Assembly: GCF_029784135.1 (NCBI RefSeq)
Contig: NC_073746.1
Location: 260,253,598-260,317,597, forward strand
Length of the DNA stretch: 64,000 nt
Direction of reading: 5' to 3'
Source of the DNA: Toxorhynchites rutilus septentrionalis
Lineage: Eukaryota > Arthropoda > Insecta > Diptera > Culicidae
The notes beneath the pieces were generated by a model. That model ran no database searches. It was given only the letters and a program-made list of their open reading frames with translations, and was not told where the DNA came from. Shown here in pieces: positions 34,132 through 44,914 of the stretch (position 1 is the stretch's first letter; the number at the start of each line of letters is the position of its first letter). A program made the position numbers and the translations under genes.

Positions 34132-36744
34132 TTAAACGTTGACATCGGCGTTCCTGAGGAACAGGTATAGATGAAGCAGAAGATCAGGATCACGGCTACC
34201 TAAGATATCCCGGACGGGGATATCCGATTGTCTGCCTTTTGCTCTCAGTGCTCTAGAGAGCTGAGAGCGAGCAGCATGGAACCGGATACACGACCAGACA
34301 ATATGCTCGATGTCGTGGTAGCCATCGCCACAATCACAAAGATTGTTTGCTGCGAGCCCAATTCGATAGAGATGCGCGTTTAGGTTGTAGTGATTGGACA
34401 TAAGCCGAGATATCACGCGAATGAAATCACGACCGACATTCAATCCCTTAAACCAAGCTTTCGTCGAAACCTTAGGGATAATCGTGTGTAACCAACGACC
34501 GAACTCATCTTCACTCCACATGCGCTGCCAACTAACGAGTGTGTCCTGACGAGGAATGTGAAAAAATTCATTATAGGCAATTTGCCTTTCAAAAAGTGTG
34601 CCTTCTGAAGCGCCCACCTTAGCTAGCGAGTCCGCTTTCTCATTCCCCGGAATCGAGCAATGAGAGGGAACCCATGCTAAGGTAATCTTGAATAATTTTT
34701 CGACCAAAACACTCAATAGATGTCTTATTCTTGTTAGGAAATAAGATGAGCGTTTATCAACTTTCATTGAGCGGATTGCCTCTATTGAGCTGAGACTGTC
34801 TGAAAAAATAAAATAGTGGTCGATGGGGAATGTTTCAATGATCCCTAATGCGTAATATATCGCACCCAGTTCAGCGACATACACGGAACAAGGATCTTTG
34901 AGTTTGAAAGAGGCACTGGAATTTTCATTGAAGATGCCGAAGCCAGTGGACCCGTTTATGCATGAACCGTCAGTAAAGAACATTTTATCAGATCTAACTT
35001 TCCCATATTCTGCCGAAAATATCTCCGGAATGTAATCGGAGCGTAGATGATCTGGGATTCCATGGATCTTTTGTCGCATGGACAGATCAAAATTGACAGA
35101 GGAATTGCAAAAGTATGGGAAGCAAACTTGGTTGGAGATGCCCGGTGAAGGGTGCACTTCATGGGTAAGGTACTCATGGTATAGAGACATAAAACTTGAC
35201 TGAGGAGTCAGTTGGAGTAGATTTTCGAAGTTATCAATCACCAATGGATTCATGATCTTGCAACGGATGAGAAATCTGTAGGATAATTCTGTGAACCGAA
35301 GAGTAAGCGGGGGTACTCCTGCCAAAACTTCGAGACTCATCGTATGTGTCGAATGCAAACACCCCATGGCTATACGCAAGCAACGATATTGTATTCTCTC
35401 CAGCTTGAGAATATGAATCCTGGCAGCTGATCGGAAGCAAAAACTGTCATATTCAAATGCCCCTTTGATATCGAGAAAAATGGAAGCCATTTGTTCTTTG
35501 CGAGCAAATGCGATTTGGATTTCAGAAGATAGCAGCGCGAGACAATCGTTCGTCCCTTTACCTCGGCGGAAGCCAAACTGCGTATTTGACAGCAAATTGT
35601 TCGTTTCAACCCACTTGTCCAAACGAAGTAGAATCATTTTCTCTAACAATTTACGAATACAGGATAACATTGCAATCGGCCTATACGAATTGTGATCGCA
35701 AGCCGGCTTGTTGGGTTTTCGTATGGCTATCACTCTCACTTGTCTCCAGTCATGCGGGACTATATTCAGCTCCAGAAACTTGTTGAACAAGTTCAGCAAA
35801 CGATGTTTTGCCAAGACCTTTGAGCACTCCTTGTCCCACCAAAGTGATGGACGACGACGTCGGAAAGTGGTAGCAGGAACACGTTTCTTTTGAGCTTGAA
35901 GTGTGCTTTCGTAAATCAAACTCGATATAAAGTTATACTCTTCGAGTGGAGGAAGTTCATGCATTGAAACAAGTGCTTCAGATATTATTTCTGCAAATTT
36001 TCTCCAGTCAATATTTTTCGTGAGGTCATACGCAATATCGACTGACTCACGAGAACCTGATTCATTGGCGATCGATAAAATTATTGGCAGGTGATCACTA
36101 CCGTGGGGATCTTGGATTACCTTCCACGTGCAATGCAGGGATAATGAAGAAGAGCAAAGTGATATGTCTAGCATACTTGCCCGTGCAGGAGGGTTGGCTA
36201 TCCTAGTTGCTTCCCCTGTATTTAAAACTGTCATGTTGAAGTTGTCGCACAGATCATAAATCAACGTGGCACGGCTGTCATCATAGTGTGACCCCCATGC
36301 TGTTCCATGGCAGTTGAGGTCACCTAAGATTAGCCGCGGCTCCGGCAATGCCGCGATGATATCAAAAAACTGATGGCGGCCGACCATGGTTCTTGGAGGA
36401 ATATATATCGAGGCAATGCAGAAGTCTTTGCCATTGATTTGTGTCTGGCAAGCGACAACTTCAATGCCTATCATCGATGGGAGAGTGACTCTATAGAAGG
36501 AGTGACATTTTTTGATCCCCAATAGTACGCCACCAAACGAGTCATTTCGATCGAGGCGAATAATGTTGAAATCGTGGAAATTCAGCTCGTCGGCTGAAGA
36601 AAGCCATGTTTCACAGAGGGAAAATACATCACAGTTAGAACTATGAACTAAAAATTTAAATTGATCTAGTTTAGGGATGATGCTTCTGCAATTCCACTGT
36701 ATTACAGTGGTCAAATCCTTGACCTCTTGCACTGAATCAGGCAT
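34132..36744 (-). CDS. LINE ORF2: endonuclease, partial RT, RNase H
   Basis: 870 codons with no stop. The endonuclease (about 12-225) has N18 (QWNCRS), E45 (CETW), GDLNCHGTAWG (141-151) and SDHLP (216-220). RT follows: SYRPIAMLSC (353-362), QFGFRRGKGTNDCL (389-402), and motif A FLDIKGAF (423-430). The sequence then jumps to SFCFRSAARIH (434-444), so motif C with the catalytic Asp pair and the thumb are missing. A second gap at about 311-316 joins the WWDKECS linker to RLLNLFNKFLE. RNase H (588-712) keeps D592 (FTDGS), E625, D649 (FSDS) and the GNEKADSLAK Asp at 705. A C-terminal CDCG...H...C motif is near 803-819. Both deletions preserve frame. The protein cannot polymerise DNA but may keep nicking and RNase H folds. 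Confidence 0.9.
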   Translation of the reverse strand: MPDSVQEVKDLTTVIQWNCRSIIPKLDQFKFLVHSSNCDVFSLCETWLSSADELNFHDFNIIRLDRNDSFGGVLLGIKKCHSFYRVTLPSMIGIEVVACQTQINGKDFCIASIYIPPRTMVGRHQFFDIIAALPEPRLILGDLNCHGTAWGSHYDDSRATLIYDLCDNFNMTVLNTGEATRIANPPARASMLDISLCSSSLSLHCTWKVIQDPHGSDHLPIILSIANESGSRESVDIAYDLTKNIDWRKFAEIISEALVSMHELPPLEEYNFISSLIYESTLQAQKKRVPATTFRRRRPSLWWDKECSKVLAKHRLLNLFNKFLELNIVPHDWRQVRVIAIRKPNKPACDHNSYRPIAMLSCIRKLLEKMILLRLDKWVETNNLLSNTQFGFRRGKGTNDCLALLSSEIQIAFARKEQMASIFLDIKGAFEYDSFCFRSAARIHILKLERIQYRCLRIAMGCLHSTHTMSLEVLAGVPPLTLRFTELSYRFLIRCKIMNPLVIDNFENLLQLTPQSSFMSLYHEYLTHEVHPSPGISNQVCFPYFCNSSVNFDLSMRQKIHGIPDHLRSDYIPEIFSAEYGKVRSDKMFFTDGSCINGSTGFGIFNENSSASFKLKDPCSVYVAELGAIYYALGIIETFPIDHYFIFSDSLSSIEAIRSMKVDKRSSYFLTRIRHLLSVLVEKLFKITLAWVPSHCSIPGNEKADSLAKVGASEGTLFERQIAYNEFFHIPRQDTLVSWQRMWSEDEFGRWLHTIIPKVSTKAWFKGLNVGRDFIRVISRLMSNHYNLNAHLYRIGLAANNLCDCGDGYHDIEHIVWSCIRFHAARSQLSRALRAKGRQSDIPVRDILGSRDPDLLLHLYLFLRNADVNV

Positions 36745-38131
36745 CGAGGGAAATGAACGCTGCTAAAAAACTACATTTTTCTTTCAAAAATGTTCTCACA
36801 ATCGGAAGCAAACATAATACTATGCTTTTAAGAGGGTCATTTATATTTAGAGCATTTAAAATGTTGTCCACCAGGTCAGAAAGCGCAAGCAAACCAGATT
36901 GTGGCTGTTGCCTCGACCGCGAAAATGGAACAGACCGGGTGGGTGCTGCTCCGGGAAGTGTTGAGGACCCCTGGTGCGTGGAAGAACAGCTTAAACCAGG
37001 AGGTACTTGCTTCGGTCTATTCTCAGCACGTTCAATTCGAGTTTTCATTCCAACTTGGGAAGTTTCGGTCGTCTTTCTGGGGAGTGAAGGAAAAGAAGTA
37101 ATTTTTCTTTTCCTGACGGCACCCTGCGATGTACCGGAACTTCCTGCATTGGGAGCGTCAGCAACAGGCTCGTCGTTCTGCAGAATGGAGTAGGGATTGT
37201 CCTGTGTCGTTGGCACGGAACTCTTAAGCATTTCTGCAAAAGTCCGCTTGGAACGTTCCTTTAAGGAACGCTTGATTTTTTCCCCTCGTTGTTTGTACAC
37301 CGGGCATTGAATAATATCATGAGGAGACCCGCCGCAATGAAGACACTTGTGCTCTTTCGCGCAAGGATTCTCATCATGGCTCTCTCCACAATCTGCGCAA
37401 CGTTTTTTATTGCAACAATAGGCGGCCGTGTGACCGAGTTGCATACATTTGTTGCATTTCATTACCCGGGGTACAAACAACCGAACAGGTAAACGAAGTG
37501 CACCTATTGCAACGTAGTTTGGAAGGGCGGAACCCTCAAAAGTCACACGAAAAGAGTTTGTCCGATTGAGAACCCTTTTGTCATTTTTTTGTGACACAGA
37601 TTTCAGTCGATCGCATGCAAGAATCTTCACAGTTTTTAGTGAAGAGTTCTTGAAGCGACCGACACCATCGATAATCTCTTTTCGAGTCAAACCCTTTTCG
37701 GTTATTACGCCGTCTATTTCGACGTTGCAACAGGGCACGTATACGCGATACTCAATCGCAAAGAGGTCGCAGCGCGTGATTTCGTTCGCTTGGGTCCTGC
37801 TTGAGACGACAACTCGTAGTTTGTCTGGCCCCATCCGTGTAATCTCGGTAACTGCAGAAAACTTCTGAGTAAGTTCCTTCGAGATACGAATGACATTGAG
37901 AGGTTTAGATTTTCGTCTAAAGTATACAATGAATGGGCCTTTGGAGCCTTCATGGTATTCTTTTGGACGAAAATCCTGTTTTTCGTCAATGTCCTCATCT
38001 TCGGAACTTCCAACTTCATATACAGAATTTTCTTCCTCAACTTCAGCTTCATCTTCCTGCTCTTCAGGAGGAGGATCGGTATCGGAAATATTCAATAGCG
38101 TCGATGGGGGATCCTTCCCGCCCTCAGCCAT
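36737..38131 (-). CDS. LINE ORF1: nucleic-acid-binding protein with three CCHC knuckles
   Basis: 464 codons from ATG at 38131; an in-frame TTG further upstream is not needed. An acidic N-terminus (residues 20-50) is followed by a central domain and three knuckles: C226-C229-H234-C239, C245-C248-H252-C257 and C263-C266-H271-C276. The C-terminus is Pro/Ser-rich. The role is binding of LINE RNA in the ribonucleoprotein. Its stop overlaps the ORF2 start in ATGCCTGA (36744-36737), which suggests reinitiation or coupled translation of ORF2. The frame is intact. Confidence 0.9.
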   Translation of the reverse strand: MAEGGKDPPSTLLNISDTDPPPEEQEDEAEVEEENSVYEVGSSEDEDIDEKQDFRPKEYHEGSKGPFIVYFRRKSKPLNVIRISKELTQKFSAVTEITRMGPDKLRVVVSSRTQANEITRCDLFAIEYRVYVPCCNVEIDGVITEKGLTRKEIIDGVGRFKNSSLKTVKILACDRLKSVSQKNDKRVLNRTNSFRVTFEGSALPNYVAIGALRLPVRLFVPRVMKCNKCMQLGHTAAYCCNKKRCADCGESHDENPCAKEHKCLHCGGSPHDIIQCPVYKQRGEKIKRSLKERSKRTFAEMLKSSVPTTQDNPYSILQNDEPVADAPNAGSSGTSQGAVRKRKITSFPSLPRKTTETSQVGMKTRIERAENRPKQVPPGLSCSSTHQGSSTLPGAAPTRSVPFSRSRQQPQSGLLALSDLVDNILNALNINDPLKSIVLCLLPIVRTFLKEKCSFLAAFISLDA

Positions 38132-38841
38132 ATCAAAAAAATCGGTCAACTGTTCGATATGAACAGAATATAATGATAATCAAAATAAATAAATAAGTGA
38201 AAAAAATATTTTTTATAGGGTTATGATGCGAATATTAAATTCAATTTATTTTATGTTAAATAAAATGATAAAATGAAAAAAAAATTCCAATAAAAGTTCA
38301 ACGGTATATAAGAAATAATGATCACCCCTAATGCCAACGTTTGCCGATTTGGTTAACACAAAGTTGAACAATGGTGTAAATCGTGCACAGAAGGTAGAAG
38401 GAATGATAGGGAAACAAAAGAAAAATAAATTTCTACTTGCCGCGGCTGTGTGGCGTGTGTGATGAATGTGTCTGATTTGGATCCTCAGCGCGCACCACTT
38501 TAAACTTCGCTCCACTCGCAAGCGCAACCGGTGAAAAAGAACACTATTATTCGATGTGAAAAAAACACCTTTGTTGGATCGATTAAAAACTTGTCCGATC
38601 TGCTTGCGAGTTGTCGAACCAATGTTCTTCGTTAATAATAATAATATATGTTTATATGCAAATATGCATTTTGGCATTTCTGCGATCTATGTTGCAAATT
38701 TGACAGTTTTTTGTTTTTATGGCATAGGAACTGGATTTTGTTATAAGAAATCATTTTAGTTGAAGGAAATATTTAAAAATATAATAAAAATATTACATAT
38801 TTTCGTCACAATGTTCCACAGCAGATAAAAATTTAAATTTC

Positions 38842-38995
38842 TTTTTTTTCTATCTGTATTATAGTGACTTTCAACTCATTTGGCTGGTTCGTCACTTTAA
38901 CTTCCATTTTTGGAAAGATGTCGGGAGTGAGAATTGAACTCGTGACCTTTAGCATGAGAGGCATGGATGTTACCACTACGCCAGATCGCCTCCAC
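38842..38995 (-). repeat. tRNA-derived SINE (Feilai-like) with 13-bp target duplication
   Basis: On minus, the A box (TGGCGTAGTGG) and B box (GAGTTCAATTC) are followed by a body with ATCTTTCCAAAAATGGAAGT and an A-rich tail. AAATTTAAATTTC flanks both sides on + (38829-38841 and 38996-39008), a perfect 13-bp duplication. Feilai is the tRNA-related SINE family known in Aedes; the assignment by eye is likely but not verified. Confidence 0.8.
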
Positions 38996-39493
38996 AAATT
39001 TAAATTTCTATTTTTTCCAGAGAGTCTTTGCTATAGAATAAATGAAAAGAGCGATCAATTTCTCGAACTAAACTATGCTTTTCCTGAAAAATGTACATAA
39101 GTTTCAGACGTTATTCAGTCTACTCATGATGAAATGGTGAATCAAAATTAACACGAAACAGACACGAAATGCCACATCTATCGAAAAGTGTTTTGCCGTT
39201 TTGAAATTCTATAACTCCAAGAAAACAGCCATTATATTAAAATAAATGAAGGTTTAGGAAATACGCATGTTTTATTCAAATTATAAATAGTTATGACAAA
39301 AATCCTCAAAACATCCACGACTAGTATCTAAATTACAGTGGTGTCAATGGAGGCCACTGCTACTGTTTCTCTTCTTATAGAAAATTGCAATTTTGGTTAT
39401 CATTGATGTTATTTCATCAGGTGGGCGAGCCCAGTCCAGAATTATCCAGTTTTTTCGACGAAATTGAAAGTGACCCACTATATAGAGTTCAAA

Positions 39494-39509
39494 GACATAG
39501 TCCTACGTC
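39494..39509 (+). repeat. Isolated right-end hairpin of the hairpin-ended family
   Basis: GACATAGTCCTACGTC followed by AAAATTGG. I could not find a matching left end upstream (38800-39490), so the copy is either truncated or bounded within diverged sequence. Confidence 0.5.
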
Positions 39510-39677
39510 AAAATTGGAGAGGTATTCCTAAATGATTGGCTATTCAAATGTAATTTAGAAGCAGTCGTGCATCGAAAGCGTGCTTAGACTTTTCGAAACG
39601 ATCTTTGTTTTTTAGTTATTAATCTAAACTCTGTCAATAAATACCGGGAAATTGCTTTAAAGAAAATTCGATTTTCT

Positions 39678-39900
39678 CTCCATCGACTCATTCTTTTGGT
39701 CATAACCAAGCTGCAAACACATTTCCAGCTTATTTGACAATTTGGACGATAGATCAGAACCTCAATCACCGGTTTCTATAGGACACTCAATATGGAACGT
39801 TTTTGCAGCTGAGTTATTCACGAAAGAAAAAGTTGATGAAGAGAAAATTGGTCAAGTAACTTACACCCCTTTTCTTCTGAGCACCTCAACTCTTATCATC
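39678..39900. repeat. Dispersed repeat, direct copy at 44092-44305
   Basis: Shared phrases include TGGTCATA, CAGCTGCAAA or TAGCTGCAAA, GATAGATCAGAACCTCA or GATAGGTCAGAACCTCA, TTTTTGCAG and TCAAGT(A/C)ACTTACACCCCTT. The two copies are about 80 percent alike by eye. This copy sits just inside the terminal repeat of the mariner at 39630. Confidence 0.65.
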
Positions 39901-40288
39901 GCCTTCAAAATAGGCTCCTTTTGAAGCAATACTCTTTTTCCAACGAAAAATGAGGTCATCGCAACACTTTTGATAACTGTATTCAGGAATTGCCTTCAGT
40001 TCACGCAGCGAATTCGTTTTTATGTCTTCAATTCTGTCAAAATACACATTTCGACAGCATTGAAGGCATTATGGTTCTTAGATTTTCGTGACAATAGGTA
40101 GTTTTGTTCGTTATCCCAAAACATTTGACCGGTATTTTTTTATTTTTTCAGTAGGGTGACCATTTCCATTTTAGGGTTGCCCGAAAAATCAATTTTTTTT
40201 TCCAAAAATGACTTTTTTCAAACATTTATAACTTTTGAACTACTAGACCAATTAAGATGATCGACAAATCAAATTAAAACCAATACAA

Positions 40289-40600
40289 ATGAAACACAAA
40301 TTTCTGCATTACTCGAGAATTAATCAAGCAAATGCAACCAAATTAGGCATTTAGGCAATTAGAAAATTTAGGGTGCAATAAATTTTCGAACGGTGGTTGG
40401 ATACTCCTCCTCCCTCTCTTAGAGGAGCTGCTATACAAATGAAACACAAATTTCTGCATAACTCGAATACTAATCAAGCACATGGATCCAAATTTGGCAT
40501 GTGAAGATTTTAGTGGGCACGAAACGTTTCTATGGTGAATAGTAACTCCTTCCCCCTCTTTGAGGGGAGAAGATGGGAGGGGTCTGTATTTTTTCTATCA
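40289..40600. repeat. Tandem repeat, two ~150-bp units
   Basis: GAAACACAAATTTCTGCAT starts each unit (40289 and 40440), followed by an AATCAAGCA(A/C)ATG phrase and a CTCCTCCCTCTCTTAGAGG-type palindrome. The same unit occurs inverted, about two copies, at 44915-45215. Confidence 0.65.
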
Positions 40601-41224
40601 TATTTTCTGTATCAAACATTTATTCCATGTAACGGAGAAACATGTTTTTTGCAAGTGGTTGCAAAATCTTGAACGAGAATTGTGTCTAAAAATAATCTGA
40701 TATCATAATGATGAGTTTTGATGGAAGTACTAGATTTTTTTTAGTAAAGGTAAGTTCAACGGGCTCGTTTAGAATGAACATCAATGAACAGTTCTGCGAT
40801 TGAACTCATAAACTTGCGCTTAGTAAGAAAACGTGAATGTTTGAAGGTATTGATAAAAAAAACAAATTTTGGGCGGGACGAAGTTTGCCGGGTGCTTTTT
40901 TGAAAAAAAAAGACTTGCGAAAAAAAAATGGATTTTGATTTCGTAATTATTTATTGTATTAGTTTTTTATAGTTTACATGTTTTCGGTTCCTAGGATGCT
41001 ATAGTTTTTTTATATTTTTTCTTGAAAACTGAGGTTTTTTTTTACATGACGTATCCAAGAATCAGAGATGTATAATTTTTCTTTTTTATGTGATGATTTT
41101 TCAAAGTTAACATGTTTTCAGTTTTCGCACAATATTTCTATGCGACTATACTGGATGTATGCAACTAGAATTCAATTAATTGGCAAATGTGTCATTTTTT
41201 TCAAATTTTTTTTTTTATATATTA

Positions 41225-41908
41225 GGCTGTCAAAAAAGTCCTGCGGTATTTCCGCGAGATGTCGTTGTAAGCGCGTAGTTCTAGTTGTATTCATTGTATC
41301 GAGTCATACTATAGCTTGTTGTAAAGGTATTTTTGCGCGCTATAATATAGTCCTTGACAGTGTTTTGTTTGGTTAAGTCGTTCGTGAGTAATAGTGTCGT
41401 AAATATGGAGCAAAATAAAGAGAAAATCCGACATAATCGCTCAATTCGGACCTGTACTGCCAACAACTGGACCTCTTGAAGGTAGCACTCATGAAGAAGA
41501 GGCCATCTTTGATAAACAGAGGCCGCATTGTCTTCCATCAGGACAACGCCAGGCCACACACTTCTTTGGTGACGCGCCAGAGGCTTCGGGAGCTCGGATG
41601 GGAGGTTCTTTTGCATCCGCCGTATAGTCCGGACCTTGCACCAAGTGACTACCACCTGTTTTTGTCCATGGTGAACGAGCTAGGTTGTCAGAAGTTAGCC
41701 ACAAAAGAGGCCTGTGAAAATTGGCTATCCGAGTTTTTTGCCAATAAGGAAGCGAGCTTCTATAACAGGGGTATTATGAAGTTGGCATCTCGTTGGGAAC
41801 AAGTCATCGAACAAAACGGCGCATATTTGACTAAAAACAGATGATTGTAACTAATTTTATGAACAAATGAAAATTCAAAAAAAATACCGCAGGACTTTTT
41901 TGACAGCC
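41225..41908 (+). mobile_element. Mariner with perfect terminal repeats and internal deletion
   Basis: The 27-bp inverted repeats starting GGCTGTCAAAAAAGTCCTGC are identical, with TA on both sides (41223-41224 and 41909-41910). ATG at 41405 begins MEQNKEKIRH and then the frame is lost; 41476-41841 encodes the transposase C-terminal half. That half has VFHQDNARPHTSLV, HPPYSPDLAPSDYHLF and the tail RWEQVIEQNGAY. The N-terminal and central coding region, with the first catalytic D, are deleted. Ends this perfect imply a recent insertion or good mobility in trans. Confidence 0.9.
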
Positions 41909-42862
41909 TAATATATCGATCATCTGAATCGGTCTAGTAGTTCAAAAGTTATGAATTTTTGAAAAAAGTCATTTTTGGAAAAAAGAGTAAAAAGTTGATT
42001 GTTCGGATAACCCTAAAATAGAAATGGTCTATCCATTTTTTTTGTAAAACTGTACAGAAAAAATAAAAAAAAAATGGGTCCAATGTTTTGCGATAAAGAA
42101 CAAAACTACCAATTTTCCCGAAAATCTGAGAACCACTATATCGTTTTGGCATAGAATGGCTGTATTATTACGAAGCGGTAATTAAAATTTCGGAAATGGG
42201 AAAACGTCACACCTATGTCTCGTCGCCAGTAAGTATGCGTTGGACGAACGTGGGGTCAGAATTTGATAGTTCACAAATGTGTGAAGCCACATGATTGGGA
42301 TGAATTATTTGATGAAAATTGAGCCCTTGTCACTAGGCACCAGTCGTGCTGCTACTTTTCTCATGCCCATAACATCAACCAAAATATGACGAACGGTCTC
42401 GTGAGAAATATTTGATTCACGGGCAAGCTATCTCAAACTTAAATGACGATTCCCGAGCACCATTCCTTTTAATTTGTGGATGTTTTAATCAGGTAAAGAG
42501 GTAGATGGTAGTCCTTCAAGTGGCAAATCGTTCATCTCTTCTCGGTCGTCTTTGAATGCCTTATACAATTCATATAGCCATGTTTTCGACATAGTTGAGC
42601 CACTAAATGTATGCTGCAACATTTTCAACGTTTCGGAATAAGAAATTTTGCTTGCAACACAAAATTTCACACAATATCTTTGACCAATAGAATTATCCAT
42701 ATCAAAAATCACAGAGCAAAAAAAGAGTCATCTTGTTCTTCATGGCGCTGTAAACAAATTGACGTGAAGACTACTGACAGTAGTACCAATGTAAAAAATT
42801 GAAAAATGTACAGCGGGTTTAAAGCTAAAAATTCTCGGTATATATTTGACATAATGTATAGG

Positions 42863-44091
42863 TATTTATTCCGAAACAGTATGCATATCGATTCGCCTAA
42901 TAAACTGTTCCTCAACAACCTATATAATTATCTAACCACATCCGCATGCACTGCAACCAGCAAGATATTAATCAACGTCTGTTGAGTTGCTCCCCCTCGC
43001 TGATCATATTCAAACCATTCAGAAACCTTCATTGACAACTTCATGCATATGCGTAGGTAAGAAGATAAGTTACTACTTTAATCGATGTCGGCAACCTTCG
43101 CCTTGAACATCGAAGCGTCAAGCGCTGATCCACTAGGGCCGTACGGAATGCACTGGGCTCGCATCGATACAAAGTTGTTAGTAACTCTGAACTTGATCAA
43201 TATATAAGCTTTGATATCGGCTTTTCGTGAGTATGTATTTTGTAGAAATACACCACTAGTTTGATTTTGGCTTGGTTAGATTTTGGGAACATACATTTTT
43301 GGCACAGGAATTTTGGCACAGAGCCAAAATCGAATGGTGCCAATCGTGAACTCAGAGTTTTCACCTGCACTCAGAGAACCATGGGATGGATTTTCAGGAG
43401 ATATAAAAATTTTTTGATTGTGCCACGGTTCGATTTTGGCAACATGGAATTCTCGGGTGGGTTGTCAAAATTGTAATGGGTAGTGCCAACAACTTCCCAA
43501 AGCCTTTTTATAGTGGAAGATACTGGAACTTATTTTTTCTATATGAATTAAGTTATTAATAGAGTTATTAATAAAATTTTTATCTCAAAACTAGGAGTCT
43601 TGTTTACGAAGCTTCACTTTTTGTAGTGGTTTCTTTTCTTTAATCTTCAGCATGAACCCATAATTCTTAAAGGGGGAATGAATTTACGTGATTTTTATTC
43701 GGATTTTAGGAATCAAATGAAATTTTCGGGTGTTTTGGTTATTGTTTGAGGTATATTTTTGAGATGTATTTTCCATTTTTCGAGCGTGAGAATAATGATT
43801 ATTACGCTGTTGGCAACTGAATGCGTAGATGCTGTCTGAAAATCGGTAACTTGCTGGAGATATCGGTTCCGAAGCAACGGGGTGTCGCAGAACGAATCCC
43901 AATTAATATTTAGAACTTTAGGACAATACCTGAAGAGTTACATGGTTACAAAGAATGGTTTCGAGAAAAATGCGTTTTAAAATTCTCACAACAATACTAT
44001 GTCCCTTGAAGTAACTTCATACTTTTGGCTGTAATTTTCCAACGAAATAAAATATCAAATGAAGGGCTTAGAATGAAAGAATGAAAGGCTA
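42863..44091. other. No recognised gene
   Basis: Short frames only. ATTTTGGCAC-type words recur near 43270-43460 without forming an array. Nothing is supported. Confidence 0.4.
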
Positions 44092-44305
44092 CATCGACTC
44101 TCTCTTATGGTCATACCTTAGCTGCAAATACATTCCCAGCTATACTTGACAATGTGGAAGATAGGTCAGAACCTCATCTATCGGATTCTATAGCAATCTT
44201 AAATTGGAAGGTTTTTGCAGTTGAGTTATTAACTGAATAAAAAGTTGATGAAAAGAAATCGATCAAGTCACTTACACCCCTTGCATTCTAAGCCCCTCAA
44301 ATAAT
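44092..44305. repeat. Dispersed repeat, second copy of 39678-39900
   Basis: This has the same orientation and the same phrase order as the copy at 39678. Boundaries are approximate; no terminal repeats or target duplications were seen. Confidence 0.65.
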
Positions 44306-44914
44306 CTTTGTATAACAACATTTCTGAGGGCATAAGTTTCCCGAAAATGCAAGAAACAAAAATTCAATTTTTTCGACCTTCCAGACCGGAGTCCCCCCTT
44401 AATTCGATTCACGTCCACAAGTGTTTGTTGCGTCGTGAGATTCTGTAAGTATTGAATCCGTATAGCAGTTTAATCTGGATAAAGTAATGAAGTGATTAAT
44501 GAACGAGTACTGGGTTATCCTATCTGTTGTTCAAAAACTAGTGGTAAGGTAGACGTAAGACTATCGCTGGCTTGGTAATTTGTTTAAATCTGCATCTGAA
44601 TCAATTCTCAATGAATGTATGAATGAATATTTTGAAAGATTGTTCAATGTTTTTTCTTGTTAGTATGTGAGTGGATGAGTATAAAAGTGGAATATGAATA
44701 ATGAATAAAAAAGTTTAATGTAAAATTAAACTTTTTTAACTTCTTGGTGGTCCTGAATAGAACCGATGAGTCTGCGTGGATTTGTAGAAGCAGCTGAAGA
44801 TATTTGATTCATGATTCATATTTTTTCCCGTGAGAAAAATACACGCGATTTGTATCCTTATTTCTAGTATGTATTTGTTCTAATAGACACTCACTGCCAC
44901 CACAAGCGACTCTT

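Larger units (their letters stand above)
33605..38550 (-). mobile_element. Two-ORF LINE (I/LOA-like), nearly complete but RT-deleted
   Basis: It ends in a 20-nt poly(A) tail (T run at 33605-33624 on +) with AATAAAAATATATAT just before it. A ~500-bp 3' untranslated region, ORF2, ORF1 and about 400 bp of 5' leader follow on minus. The endonuclease-RT-RNase H layout, ORF1 zinc knuckles and poly(A) tail place it among I- or LOA-related LINEs. The 5' boundary is approximate and no target duplication was found. 3' scraps of the same family are at 10672-10736 and 46745-46810. Confidence 0.85.
40072..42143. mobile_element. Foldback element with ~215-bp inverted arms
   Basis: TGGTTCTTAGATTTTCG (40072) recurs inverted as CGAAAATCTGAGAACCA (42118-42134). 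The arms continue inward through GGTAGTTTTGTTC and TTTTGAACTACTAGACC (inverse AGTAGTTCAAAAGTTATGAA at 41935), in total about 40072-40290 and 41925-42143. The interior has tandem 150-bp repeats (40289-40600), a stretch related to the foldback at 10745, and a complete-ended mariner. No own transposase was seen. Confidence 0.7.
39630..42862 (-). mobile_element. Mariner element interrupted by nested insertions
   Basis: The terminal repeats CTGTCAATAAATACCGGG (39635) and CTCGGTATATATTTGACATA (42829-42848) bound it. On minus, the N-terminus 42712-42485 reads GQRYCVKFCVASKISYSETL with WLYELYKAFKDDREE, the mariner HTH region. The C-terminus lies at 40070-39893 (IEDIKTNSLRELKAIPEYSY...GAYFEGDD). Between them are a 240-bp repeat (about 39655-39893) and a 2.07-kb foldback (40072-42143) that itself contains a mariner (41225-41908). 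The coding middle (42145-42480) is degenerate. Confidence 0.75.

Noticed and set aside
34132..35893. Extra frames on both strands within the LINE
   Set aside because: They overlap ORF2, which carries endonuclease and RNase H motifs.
36753..38196. Several + strand frames of 60-146 codons
   Set aside because: They are antisense shadows of the LINE ORF1, which has zinc knuckles and fits the element layout.
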